A stretch of 11,970 nt of DNA from JAYEMH01 sp034717985 [NCBI: Candidatus Ratteibacteria bacterium] (GCA_034717985.1 JAYEMH010000029.1:1-11970), one strand, 5' to 3'. Positions 1 through 7,252 are shown, counted from the first letter of the stretch. Notes: generated by a model not told the origin, from the sequence alone. Numbers and translations: made by a program.

Positions 1-880
1 CCAGGCTAACATCGATTTCCATCCCCCGTCCGCCCTTATACGCCATCTCGGAAGTGGAGCAGACTAATCCGGCCGCGCCCATATCCTGCATCCCTTCTAC
101 GTAATTTTTCTCTATCAGTTCCAGGCATGCCTGGCGGAGAATCGTCCCCAATTTGGGATCGCCAATGGCCACCGCCGAAGAATCTATTTTTCGGGTATCA
201 TCCATTCCTTCCGAGGCAAATGCCGCCCCGCCAACGCCGTCCCTGCCGGCAGCTCCCCCGATAGTATAAACCGAACTACCGACGGTCGAAGCCCTGGCCC
301 GGACTAAGTTTTTTTTATCCAGAATTCCCACGCACATTGCATTAACCAGGGGATTTTTTTCATAGGATGAATCAAAGAAAATCTCTCCACCCAGAACCGG
401 CATTCCGGCAATATTGGCATAATAGAAAAATCCCCGGCCGACTTCCCGGAGCAGGTATTGAACCTGCTTATTGTCCGCCCGGCCAAAACGTAAGGAATAA
501 AGAAGTCCGACCGGCCTGGCCCCCATGGTAAAAATATCCCGGGTAACCCCCCCCCCTCCGGTCGCCGAGGCTTCAAAGGGCTCGATGGCCGAGGGATGGT
601 TATGCGATTCAACTTTCATCACCACCGCCATCCCGTCGCCGATATCCACTACGCCGGCATTTTCTCCCGGCCCCTGGATAACCTGTTTCCCGGAAACCGG
701 AAAAAGTCTTAAAACCAGCTTGGAATTTTTGTAGGAACAGTGCTCAGACCACATCGCCGAAAAAAGTCCCAACTCAGTATAGTTTGGCTCGCGCCCCAGG
801 CGCTGGCAAATCTTTTGGTATTCCTCTTGAGTTAATCCTTGTTCGGCTACGATTTTCGGCGTTATTTTGATTTCTTCCAT
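1..880 (-). CDS. purL: Phosphoribosylformylglycinamidine synthase subunit PurL, N-terminal part (runs off the left edge)
   Basis: PurL is the synthetase subunit that converts FGAR plus ammonia (from glutamine via PurQ) and ATP to FGAM, the fourth step of purine synthesis in the cytoplasm. The 293 residues present read in one open frame from ATG 880. Visible motifs: WSEHCSYK at 44-51 with the conserved His47, ESHNHPSAIEP at 91-101, the glycine-rich loop followed by RDIFTMGARP at 114-123, GGEIFFD at 164-170, FASE at 221-224 and QDMGAAGL at 265-272. The N-terminus is that of the small (about 740-residue) PurL, which works with separate PurS and PurQ, so more than half the protein is missing here. 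It follows purC by 18 bases with a purine-rich AAAGGGA upstream, so it is in the purB-purC-purL unit. A run of ten G codes for the glycine loop (residues 109-112). Identification is near certain. Confidence 0.96.
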   Translation of the reverse strand, partial: MEEIKITPKIVAEQGLTQEEYQKICQRLGREPNYTELGLFSAMWSEHCSYKNSKLVLRLFPVSGKQVIQGPGENAGVVDIGDGMAVVMKVESHNHPSAIEPFEASATGGGGVTRDIFTMGARPVGLLYSLRFGRADNKQVQYLLREVGRGFFYYANIAGMPVLGGEIFFDSSYEKNPLVNAMCVGILDKKNLVRARASTVGSSVYTIGGAAGRDGVGGAAFASEGMDDTRKIDSSAVAIGDPKLGTILRQACLELIEKNYVEGMQDMGAAGLVCSTSEMAYKGGRGMEIDVSL

Positions 881-898
881 TTCTTTTGTGTCCCTTTC

Positions 899-1795
899 CT
901 AAATGGCGGTTAAACGGATGAAAACCTCCCGGTATTTTTCTTGAGTCTTTCTTACGATATCTTCCGGAAGTTCCGGCGCCGGCGGTTTTTTATTCCAGCT
1001 GATTTCTTCCAGGTAATTACGAACAAACTGTTTATCAAAACTTTCCTGCGGCTTTCCCTTCCGGTAGTTAACTTTATCCCAGAAACGGGATGAATCCGGG
1101 GTTAAGGCTTCATCGATTAAAAAGATTTCTCCCTTTTCATCATCACAGCCGAATTCAAATTTCGTATCGGCAATAATAAAGCCGCGTTCCTCGGCATAAA
1201 GACAGGCTTTTTGGTATAAGGCCAGGCTCGTTTCCCTGATAAATTCGGCCTTCTTCTCCCCTATCTTTTTGACCGTTTCGTCAAAGGAGATATTGATGTC
1301 GTGGTCTCCCTTATCGGCTTTGGTCGCCGGGGTAAAAATCGGCCGCGGAAGCCTTTCGGCTTCAACTAATCCAGCCGGAAGTTTAATTCCGACAATGCTT
1401 TGATTTTCCCGGTATTCCTGCCAGCCCGAGCCGGCCAGGTACCCCCGAACGACACATTCTATATCAATCCTTTTCAGTTTCTTGATTAACATTGAGCGTC
1501 CTTCTAACTTTTCCCGGGAAGAGCCGAGTTCATCCGGAAAGTCTTTCCAGTCGATAGAAATCATATGATTAGGAATAACCCCGGCCAGCTTTTTAAACCA
1601 GAAGGCCGATATTTGATTTAAAATTTTTCCTTTATTCGGAATAAAGGTCGGTAAAATGAAATCAAAAGCAGAAATCCGATCGGTAGAAATCATCAAAAGC
1701 TTATTGCCCAGGTCGTATAAATCCCTGACTTTGCCGCGGTAGAACAGAGGAAATTTTTTAAGGTAAGATTCTTTCAGTGCTGAATTCTCGGTCAT
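899..1795 (-). CDS. purC: Phosphoribosylaminoimidazole-succinocarboxamide synthase (SAICAR synthetase)
   Basis: PurC joins CAIR and aspartate using ATP to make SAICAR, the step just before PurB acts. The protein is 298 residues, the length of the longer bacterial/yeast-type SAICAR synthetases. Motifs in order: GKVRDLY at 21-27 (nucleotide-binding strand-turn), STDRISAFD at 37-45, ECVVRGYLAGSGWQEY at 113-128, FTPATKADKGDHD at 154-166, ADTKFEFG at 209-216 and DEALTPDSSRFW at 228-239. All expected active-site blocks are present, so it looks functional. The ATG at 1795 lies 35 bases after the purB stop; I see no good Shine-Dalgarno there, and this start is chosen because the N-terminus matches the family. 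Stop is TAG at 901-899. Co-transcribed with purB and purL. Confidence 0.97.
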   Translation of the reverse strand: MTENSALKESYLKKFPLFYRGKVRDLYDLGNKLLMISTDRISAFDFILPTFIPNKGKILNQISAFWFKKLAGVIPNHMISIDWKDFPDELGSSREKLEGRSMLIKKLKRIDIECVVRGYLAGSGWQEYRENQSIVGIKLPAGLVEAERLPRPIFTPATKADKGDHDINISFDETVKKIGEKKAEFIRETSLALYQKACLYAEERGFIIADTKFEFGCDDEKGEIFLIDEALTPDSSRFWDKVNYRKGKPQESFDKQFVRNYLEEISWNKKPPAPELPEDIVRKTQEKYREVFIRLTAI

Positions 1796-1830
1796 TGGTT
1801 CGTCGATGCTATTTAATAAAAGGTATGAGA

Positions 1831-3123
1831 TTAAATTTTAAATTTTTTAAAAATGCCGGGTAAATTTCGCAGATAAACATCAAGATTGAAAGAAGTCGTT
1901 ATTTCCGTTTCGTTCAGGTATTTCCTTATGACTTTATCTTTGAGAAGCAGGGTTTTAAAATCTTCTTCCGTCCTCCCGACCTGCATAGCCACATTCTGCA
2001 CCAGGCGGTAGGCCTCTTGCCGGGTAAGTCCTTTTTTCGTTAGCTCCAGAAGAATTCTTCCGGAGAAAATCAGACCTCTGGTCGCCTTCAGATTCTCTTC
2101 CATCTTCTCCGGATAAACCATCAGGTTTTCCACGATAAACTGAAAGAGCTTCAGCATATAATCAATCAGGATAGTTCCATCCGGAATAATAACCCGTTCC
2201 ACCGAGGAATGGCTGATATCTCTTTCGTTCCAGAGGGTAATATTTTCAAAAGAGGCCTGGGCGTAACTGCGCAGGAGCCGCGCCAGACCGCAGATTTGCT
2301 CACAGCTTACCGGATTGCGTTTATGCGGCATGGCCGAGGAACCCTTCTGCCCCCTGGTGAAAGGCTCTTCCAATTCGTGTATTTCTGTCCGCTGTAAATT
2401 GCGTATTTCGGTGGCGAATTTCTCCAGACTCCCCCCTAAAATCGCCAGGACGGCCATAAACTGCGCCTGCCGGTCGCGCTGCAGAATCTGGTTGGAAATC
2501 GGAGCCGGTTTTAAATTTAGTTTTCGGCAGACATATTCCTCTATATACGGATTTACCAGAGCGTAGGTGCCGACGGCGCCGGAGAGCTTACCATAGCTGA
2601 TTACCTCTTTGGCTTCTTCGATTCTCTTCTGACTGCGTTCTAATTCCGCCAGCCAGAGGGTTAATTTAAAACCCAGGGTAATCGGCTCGGCGTGAATGCC
2701 ATGGGTTCTTCCCACCATGACCGTCTTCTTGTGGGCTTTGGCCTTTTTTCTGACGGCGTTACTCAGCTCCTTAAGGCCGGTTAAGATTATCTCGGCCGCG
2801 TCCTTCATTTGCAGGGATAGCGTCGTATCTAAAATGTCGTTGGAAGTCAGCCCGTGATGGATGAATTTTGCCTCCGGGCCGATTTTTTCCGCCAGGTTGG
2901 CGAGAAAAGCGAGTAATTCATGCTTGACCTCAACTTCAATTTCATTAATCCGCTTCGGGTCAAACCTGGCTTTACTTTTGATCGTCTTCAGGGCCTCTTT
3001 GGGGATTTGCCCCAATTCGGCCATCGCTTCACAAGCCAGCAGTTCAATCTCTAACATCTTTTGGAACCGGTATTCCGGCAACCAAATTTTCGCCATTTCC
3101 GGCCGGGTATATCGTTCAATCAT
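1831..3123 (-). CDS. purB: Adenylosuccinate lyase
   Basis: PurB removes fumarate from SAICAR (giving AICAR) and from adenylosuccinate (giving AMP). It belongs to the fumarase/aspartase superfamily, a homotetramer with shared active sites. The 430-residue protein starts MIERYTRPEM, the usual N-terminus; key blocks are GLTSND at 91-96, GRTHG at 138-142 with the catalytic His141, QRDRQAQ at 215-221 and the superfamily signature GSSAMPHKRNP at 261-271 carrying the catalytic serine. The frame stays open to an ATG at 3171, but that codon overlaps the -10 box of the promoter at 3162-3190 and would be upstream of the expected transcript start, so I start at 3123. The Shine-Dalgarno is weak (GGGGTG about 10 bases upstream). 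First gene of the purine unit. Confidence 0.97.
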   Translation of the reverse strand: MIERYTRPEMAKIWLPEYRFQKMLEIELLACEAMAELGQIPKEALKTIKSKARFDPKRINEIEVEVKHELLAFLANLAEKIGPEAKFIHHGLTSNDILDTTLSLQMKDAAEIILTGLKELSNAVRKKAKAHKKTVMVGRTHGIHAEPITLGFKLTLWLAELERSQKRIEEAKEVISYGKLSGAVGTYALVNPYIEEYVCRKLNLKPAPISNQILQRDRQAQFMAVLAILGGSLEKFATEIRNLQRTEIHELEEPFTRGQKGSSAMPHKRNPVSCEQICGLARLLRSYAQASFENITLWNERDISHSSVERVIIPDGTILIDYMLKLFQFIVENLMVYPEKMEENLKATRGLIFSGRILLELTKKGLTRQEAYRLVQNVAMQVGRTEEDFKTLLLKDKVIRKYLNETEITTSFNLDVYLRNLPGIFKKFKI

Positions 3124-3161
3124 AATGCCGCACACCCCATTTTTAACTATCTTGAAGCCGC

Positions 3162-3190
3162 ATTGTAACAATTTTTATTCTATTGGTCAA
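3162..3190 (-). promoter_or_regulatory. Sigma70-type promoter of the purB-purC-purL unit
   Basis: On the minus strand there is TTGACC (-35, 3190-3185), a 17-base AT-rich spacer (3184-3168), then TACAAT (-10, 3167-3162). Five of six bases match the consensus in each box, and the spacing is optimal. Transcription should begin near 3155, giving a leader of about 32 bases before the purB ATG at 3123. The -35 box begins four bases after the rmuC stop codon, so the promoter fills the short rmuC-purB gap. No operator or riboswitch-sized structure fits in the leader, and I see no clear PurR-type palindrome. Confidence 0.8.
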
Positions 3191-3193
3191 GCG

Positions 3194-4441
3194 TTATAAT
3201 CCCTTTTCAGCCTCTTGTGTACTCTCTTCAATAGCCGGAAGATTGTTTTCATCTTCATCCTCGGCAACCGGTAATCCATGCTCGGTTCTCAAATATTCGA
3301 TTTTATTCAAGGGTTTTTCGAGTTGTCTCTGCCGGAGATTGGTAAGCTCGCTATATTCCGTCTGGGTATCCTCAATTCGCTTGCCGAGTAGTTTTAATTT
3401 TTGCAGGAACATCCCCCATTGTTTCTTGAATGCGCCTAACAGCGATAATATTTCGTTTGAGGTTTGCTCAAGGGTAAAATTATCCACTGCCTGGCGGATA
3501 ACAGCCAGAACAGCAAAGAGCGTTATCGGGGAACAGAAAACGACTTTGTTTTTGATACCGTCATCAAAAATCGAACTATCCTGTTCATGAATGAATGCAT
3601 AAATCTGTTCGTTGGGAATAAACAAAAGCACATAATCAACCGTATTCTGTTCGGGATTGATATATTCGCGCGTCGTAACCTCTTTAATCCTGGCTTTGAC
3701 ATCTCTTAGAAAATCCTTGCGGAATTTTTCTTTTTCTATCTTTAAATCCGTTTCCAGGAACTTTACATAGTTATCCGAGGGAAACTTAACATCCATATTC
3801 ACTTTCCGGCCGCGCGGCAGAAGGAAGGTAAAATCCGGTCGGGTTCCCGCCCCTTCTATAGTTTTTTCTTTTAGGTAATTCACATTTTCAATAAACCCGG
3901 CCAGACGCAGAACATCTTCTGCCATCCGCTCTCCCCATTGTCCTCTCAGTTTTGTATTTGCCAGAGCTTCACGAAGCTTATTTGTTGTTTGCGCCAGAGC
4001 AATGGTTTGCTCACCGGCGGCTTTCAGTTGGTTAGTCAGCTCTCCGAATTTTTCTGCCCGGTCCTTCTCAAGTTCTCCCATCAGCTTGGAAACATTTTCA
4101 AGTTCGGATGACATGTTTTTTAATTCTTGATCTATCAGACTTTTTTTGGCACTTAATTCTCTAATGCCTACCTCCCTTTCGGATTCCAAACGCGCCTTAG
4201 CCAATTTTAGAAATTCTTCCGTAGATTTTGATAATGCCTCAAGCGACAAATTTCCAAAACTGGTTTTTAAATTTTCTATCATCGTATCTATAGTTACTTT
4301 GCGCTGGTCTTCACTTTCGCGAAATAGTTCATCGGCAAGTTCTTTGGCTGTCTTTGCCTGAATCAGCCGCAGGGCAAAAGCAACAAGCAAACCTAAACAA
4401 AATCCGGTAAATAAGGCCACACTAATTGCGAGCCAGTTCAT
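3194..4441 (-). CDS. rmuC: RmuC family DNA recombination protein (predicted membrane-anchored nuclease)
   Basis: RmuC proteins limit recombination between inverted repeats and are predicted PD-(D/E)XK-fold nucleases tethered to the membrane; the exact biochemical role is not settled. The 415-residue protein has one N-terminal membrane segment (about 3-25), a long charged helical, probably coiled-coil, stretch (about 30-160) and the conserved RmuC core: LRGQWGERMAEDVLRLAG at 165-182, RPDFTFLLPRGRKVNMDVKF at 201-220 and LLFIPNEQIYAFIHE at 272-286. The C-terminal tail (about 390-415) is acidic and low-complexity. The ATG at 4441 has the best Shine-Dalgarno in the window, AAAGGAGAG at 4456-4448, six bases upstream. 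It lies 39 bases after tRNA-Glu with no obvious terminator between, so read-through from the gltX-tRNA unit is plausible. Confidence 0.93.
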   Translation of the reverse strand: MNWLAISVALFTGFCLGLLVAFALRLIQAKTAKELADELFRESEDQRKVTIDTMIENLKTSFGNLSLEALSKSTEEFLKLAKARLESEREVGIRELSAKKSLIDQELKNMSSELENVSKLMGELEKDRAEKFGELTNQLKAAGEQTIALAQTTNKLREALANTKLRGQWGERMAEDVLRLAGFIENVNYLKEKTIEGAGTRPDFTFLLPRGRKVNMDVKFPSDNYVKFLETDLKIEKEKFRKDFLRDVKARIKEVTTREYINPEQNTVDYVLLFIPNEQIYAFIHEQDSSIFDDGIKNKVVFCSPITLFAVLAVIRQAVDNFTLEQTSNEILSLLGAFKKQWGMFLQKLKLLGKRIEDTQTEYSELTNLRQRQLEKPLNKIEYLRTEHGLPVAEDEDENNLPAIEESTQEAEKGL

Positions 4442-4447
4442 AAGCCG

Positions 4448-4456
4448 CTCTCCTTT
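4448..4456 (-). promoter_or_regulatory. Strong Shine-Dalgarno of rmuC
   Basis: The minus strand reads AAAGGAGAG, near-perfect complementarity to the 16S rRNA 3' end, with a six-base spacer to the ATG at 4441. It fixes the rmuC start and shows that translation begins independently after the tRNA genes. Confidence 0.8.
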
Positions 4457-4480
4457 AGGATTGTATACGAATTTAGTTTA

Positions 4481-4557
4481 TGGTAGCGCGTACGGGGTTC
4501 GAACCCGTCATTTCCGCCTTGAGAGGGCGGCGTCTTAACCAAATCGACCAACGCGCC
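4481..4557 (-). tRNA. tRNA-Glu (anticodon CUC)
   Basis: The minus strand folds as a complete cloverleaf: acceptor GGCGCGU/ACGCGCU, D arm GUC/GAC with the GG of the D loop, anticodon stem CCGCC/GGCGG with loop CUCUCAA (anticodon CUC at 4523-4521, reading GAG), five-base variable loop, and T arm ACGGG/CCCGU with loop TTCGAAC. Discriminator A73 is followed by an encoded CCA (4483-4481). The first acceptor pair is G1-U72 rather than the usual G1-C72. It lies 18 bases after tRNA-Gln and is probably processed from the same transcript as gltX. Confidence 0.95.
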
Positions 4558-4575
4558 ATACTATATAAACAATCT

Positions 4576-4651
4576 TGGCTGCCTGGCTAGGGGTCGAACC
4601 TAGACTTTCCTGATCCAGAATCAGGCGTGTTGCCAGTTACACCACCAGGCA
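4576..4651 (-). tRNA. tRNA-Gln (anticodon CUG)
   Basis: The minus strand gives a clean cloverleaf: acceptor UGCCUGG/CCAGGCA, D arm GUG/CAC, anticodon stem CCUGA/UCAGG with loop UUCUGGA (anticodon CUG at 4618-4616, reading CAG), five-base variable loop, and T arm CUAGG/CCUAG with loop TTCGACC. G73 and an encoded CCA follow (4578-4576). The U1-A72 pair is typical of bacterial tRNA-Gln and is known to be used by the amidotransferase GatCAB to select this tRNA. It starts 19 bases after the gltX stop and I see no convincing promoter in between. Confidence 0.96.
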
Positions 4652-4670
4652 AATCTTAAAAAATCAAAAA

Positions 4671-5975
4671 TCAAATTATCTGCTTCTCTAACCTCTTCAC
4701 ACACTTCTCTTTGCCCATTACCGCCATTGTCTCAAACAACCCTGGGCTGACGGCCCGTCCGGTTACGGCCACCCGGGCCGGATGAATTAAATCCCCGCTT
4801 TTTACTCCCAGCTCCTTGGCCAATCCGCGGCAGATTTCCTCTATTTCCCCGGCCTCAAAAACCTCAAGTTCCCCCAATCTTTCCCGAAGCTGTTTGAACA
4901 TTCCCGGGATATAATCCCTTTTTAAGAACTTTTCTTCCGCCCCGGCATCGATTTTTATTTCATCCAGAAACAAAAAATCGGCCTGTTCTTTCAACTGGGC
5001 GATATATTTTATCCTGGTCTTAAATAAATTCAAAACTTTTTTCAGCCACTCCGGATTCACCTCATCCTTGATATACCCGATAGATTTTAAATATTGAGCC
5101 GCTATCTCGAGCATCTTTTCCGAATTTCCTTCAGCCAGGTAGGTTCCGTTCATCCAGTTTAATTTCTCCGAATCAAAAATAGCTCCTTTTTTTCCGACGC
5201 CCTCAAGAGAAAATTTTTCGATTATTTCGCCGACACTTACCTTCTCCCGATTGTCTTTCGGCGACCAGCCAAGAAGGGCTAAATAATTTAGCACCGCCTC
5301 GGGCAGGTAACCTTTTTCCTGATAAAAATCAAGCGCCGTCGCTCCGTGACGCTTACTCAGCCGGCTTCCATCGGCCCCGAGAATCAAAGGCAGATGGGCA
5401 AACCGGGGCAGGGAAAAATCCAGCGCCTGGTAAAGAGCAATCTGCTTGGGAGTGTTGGAAACGTGATCATCACCCCGGATAACATCAGTGATTGAAAGAA
5501 AGGCATCGTCAACCACACAGGCTAAATTATACGTTGGAGTTTGGTCTCCCCGGAGTATAACAAAATTTCCCAGCTCCTGATTATCAATCTTTATTTTCCC
5601 ATGAACCAAATCATCAAAACGGGTTTCCCCGGGCGGCATAAGAAATTCCACCGCATCCCCGCCTTCTTTGCCGGGTATCCGCCTGGCCTTTCCCTTCTCA
5701 ACCAGAACCTGGGCAAAATGACGGTGTTTTTCAATGAATTTACTCTGGTAGAACGGCCCCTCATCCCAATCGAGCCCCAGCCATTTAAGGCCGCCGATGA
5801 TTGAATCTAAAGCCTTGGGTTGAGCTCTTTCCCGGTCGGTATCTTCGATTCTTAAAATAAATTGGCCCTTTTTATGACGGGCAAACAGCCAATTAAATAA
5901 AGCGGTTCTTGCGCCGCCGATATGAAGGTAACCGGTTGGACTGGGGGCAAAACGCACCCTTACTTTTTCACTCAT
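4671..5975 (-). CDS. gltX: Glutamyl-tRNA synthetase, shortened in the catalytic domain insert
   Basis: Class I synthetase that activates glutamate with ATP and loads it on tRNA-Glu (and on tRNA-Gln in GatCAB organisms). Motifs: PSPTGYLHIGGARTALFN at 11-28 (HIGH-type signature), LRIEDTDRER at 41-50, DDAFLSITDVIRGDDH at 156-171 and SRLSKRHG at 204-211 (KMSKS-type), then an alpha-helical anticodon-binding region to residue 434. The family usually has 460-500 residues. The missing part can be localised: after EKGKA (93-97), where relatives carry the segment with the CYC...YDGRCR zinc-knuckle or its zinc-free equivalent, this protein goes within 11 residues to VEFLMP (109-114), so roughly 30-40 residues are absent. 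Active-site motifs remain. The ATG overlaps the preceding gamma-subunit stop (ATGA), indicating translational coupling. Two cognate tRNA genes follow directly. Synthetase identity is certain; whether it is discriminating is not visible. Confidence 0.96.
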   Translation of the reverse strand: MSEKVRVRFAPSPTGYLHIGGARTALFNWLFARHKKGQFILRIEDTDRERAQPKALDSIIGGLKWLGLDWDEGPFYQSKFIEKHRHFAQVLVEKGKARRIPGKEGGDAVEFLMPPGETRFDDLVHGKIKIDNQELGNFVILRGDQTPTYNLACVVDDAFLSITDVIRGDDHVSNTPKQIALYQALDFSLPRFAHLPLILGADGSRLSKRHGATALDFYQEKGYLPEAVLNYLALLGWSPKDNREKVSVGEIIEKFSLEGVGKKGAIFDSEKLNWMNGTYLAEGNSEKMLEIAAQYLKSIGYIKDEVNPEWLKKVLNLFKTRIKYIAQLKEQADFLFLDEIKIDAGAEEKFLKRDYIPGMFKQLRERLGELEVFEAGEIEEICRGLAKELGVKSGDLIHPARVAVTGRAVSPGLFETMAVMGKEKCVKRLEKQII

Positions 5976-6511
5976 AATTTTTCCATGCTTTCTACCCCTT
6001 TCCGCAGGGCGGCCAGGTTAATATCCAGAAGTTTAATTTTCTCCCCGGTTAACATCACTTTCAAAGATTTCTCCATTGCCTCCAGGGAAAGAATTTTGCT
6101 CTTCATCAAAAATGCCCCCAGGGCAGCCAAATTTGCCACCTTTCCGTCGCCGAGTTTCTGAGCCAGTTCGGTTGCCGGAACCTTAACAATTTTAATCCCC
6201 TCCGGTAACGAATAGTCTTTAATCAGGGAAGAATTCAAAACTGCCAGGCCGTCTTTTTTCATCAGCGGCAGAAATTTTTTTGCCGAAGGTTCGTTTAAAA
6301 AAATAGCTAAATCCGGATTTTTGAATATCGGCGAGGCTATCTCCTCCGAAGAAATAATAACCAGACAATGGGCCGTTCCGCCGCGCATCTCGGCGCCATA
6401 AGAGGGAAAAAAAGTCGTAAATTTACCCTCCTCCATCGCCGCTTGAGCCAGGAGCCTTCCGGCAAACAGAATGCCTTGACCGCCGAAACCGGCCACTACG
6501 ATGTTGGCCAT
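5972..6511 (-). CDS. 2-oxoacid:ferredoxin oxidoreductase, gamma subunit (Kor/Vor type)
   Basis: Gamma subunit of the four-subunit 2-oxoacid:ferredoxin oxidoreductase, cytoplasmic; in the family it forms the domain that helps hold CoA and the inter-subunit contacts. The 179-residue protein starts MANIVVAGFGGQGI with the family's GFGGQG at 8-13, has PSYGAEMRGGTA at 36-47 and the usual alternating beta-alpha pattern to the end, and is normal in length. I prefer ATG 6511 over a TTG at 6514 because GAGGG lies about nine bases upstream and the N-terminus then fits the family. The beta stop is only four bases away, and its own stop overlaps the gltX start. Subunit assignment is firm; the substrate (2-oxoglutarate versus branched-chain 2-oxoacids) is not. 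Confidence 0.93.
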   Translation of the reverse strand: MANIVVAGFGGQGILFAGRLLAQAAMEEGKFTTFFPSYGAEMRGGTAHCLVIISSEEIASPIFKNPDLAIFLNEPSAKKFLPLMKKDGLAVLNSSLIKDYSLPEGIKIVKVPATELAQKLGDGKVANLAALGAFLMKSKILSLEAMEKSLKVMLTGEKIKLLDINLAALRKGVESMEKL

Positions 6512-6515
6512 CAAT

Positions 6516-7250
6516 TCAACCCTCTTTAATTATCCCTAAGGGAAAAGTTTTAATCATTTCTTTTTCCATCCAGGCAATTGATTCCCGGGGAGACAACTTC
6601 CAGTTAGTCGGGCAGGACGCCAGTATCTCCACCAGACTAAATCCCTTTTCGTCTATCTGATTTTGGAATGCCTTCTTGAGCGCTTTTTTCGCTTTAATGA
6701 TATTGGCCGGGCGATGAACCGATTCCCTGCTTAAAAAAACCACCCCATCTAATGTTTTCAGCATTTCTGTTATCTTTAAAGGAAATCCCTCTCTCTTTTT
6801 GTCCCGGCCGAACGGGCTGGTGGTAGTTTTTTGTCCCAGGATGGTTGTCGGCGCCATTTGTCCGCCAGTCATTCCGTAAACGGCGTTATTGACGAATATT
6901 ACGGTAAGATTTTCACCGCGGTTAGCGGTGTGAACAATCTCAGCCGTTCCGATGGCCGCTAAATCCCCGTCTCCCTGATAGGTAAAAACGACCTTGTCCG
7001 GAAGAGCGCGCTTGATTCCGGTTGCCACCGCCGGTGTCCGGCCATGAGCGGCTTCGGTAACATCAAAGTTAAAATAATCATAGGCCAGGACGGCACAGCC
7101 TACCGGCGCTACCCCGATAACCTTCTCCCGAATTTTCAATTCATCTACCACCTCGGCAATAAGCCGGTGAATTATCCCGTGTCCGCATCCGGGACAATAA
7201 TGGGTAATCTTTTCGGTTAAACTTTCCGGCCGGCAAAAATCTTTTTTCAT
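6516..7250 (-). CDS. 2-oxoacid:ferredoxin oxidoreductase, beta subunit (TPP-binding)
   Basis: This subunit carries thiamine diphosphate and an iron-sulfur cluster and performs oxidative decarboxylation (or the reverse carboxylation) of a 2-oxoacid. The 244-residue protein shows YCPGCGHG at 18-25 (cluster cysteines C19 and C22), APVGCA at 48-53, and the TPP/Mg signature GDGD at 93-96 with AAIGTAE and then NN at 121-122 and YGMTGGQ at 125-131. A later cysteine lies in the conserved CPTNW block near 213-217. All are as expected for an active Kor/Vor beta chain. The ATG lies two bases after the alpha stop (TAG), with a weak GAGAGA upstream, so expression is coupled to alpha. Homologues are variously annotated as 2-oxoglutarate or 2-oxoisovalerate enzymes; I cannot decide. 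Confidence 0.95.
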   Translation of the reverse strand: MKKDFCRPESLTEKITHYCPGCGHGIIHRLIAEVVDELKIREKVIGVAPVGCAVLAYDYFNFDVTEAAHGRTPAVATGIKRALPDKVVFTYQGDGDLAAIGTAEIVHTANRGENLTVIFVNNAVYGMTGGQMAPTTILGQKTTTSPFGRDKKREGFPLKITEMLKTLDGVVFLSRESVHRPANIIKAKKALKKAFQNQIDEKGFSLVEILASCPTNWKLSPRESIAWMEKEMIKTFPLGIIKEG

Positions 7251-7252
7251 CT

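Noticed and set aside
304-612. Minus-strand frame of 102 residues inside purL.
   Set aside because: Out of frame with purL, which reads through this region with all conserved motifs; the arginine/proline-rich product is a shadow.
3124-3171. Longer purB start giving 16 extra residues.
   Set aside because: The ATG lies inside the -10 box of a strong promoter, has no ribosome site, and the family starts at MIERYTRPEM.
3183-3590. Plus-strand frame of 135 residues opposite rmuC.
   Set aside because: Serine/cysteine-rich antisense shadow of a well-supported gene, with no family resemblance.
4462-4470. TATACAAT upstream of rmuC as a -10 box.
   Set aside because: No -35-like sequence at the right distance (it would fall in the tRNA-Glu acceptor stem), and the transcript would begin at the Shine-Dalgarno.
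4558-4575. TATAGT between the tRNA genes as a separate tRNA-Glu promoter.
   Set aside because: It touches the tRNA 5' end almost directly and lacks a -35 box; co-transcription with tRNA-Gln is simpler.
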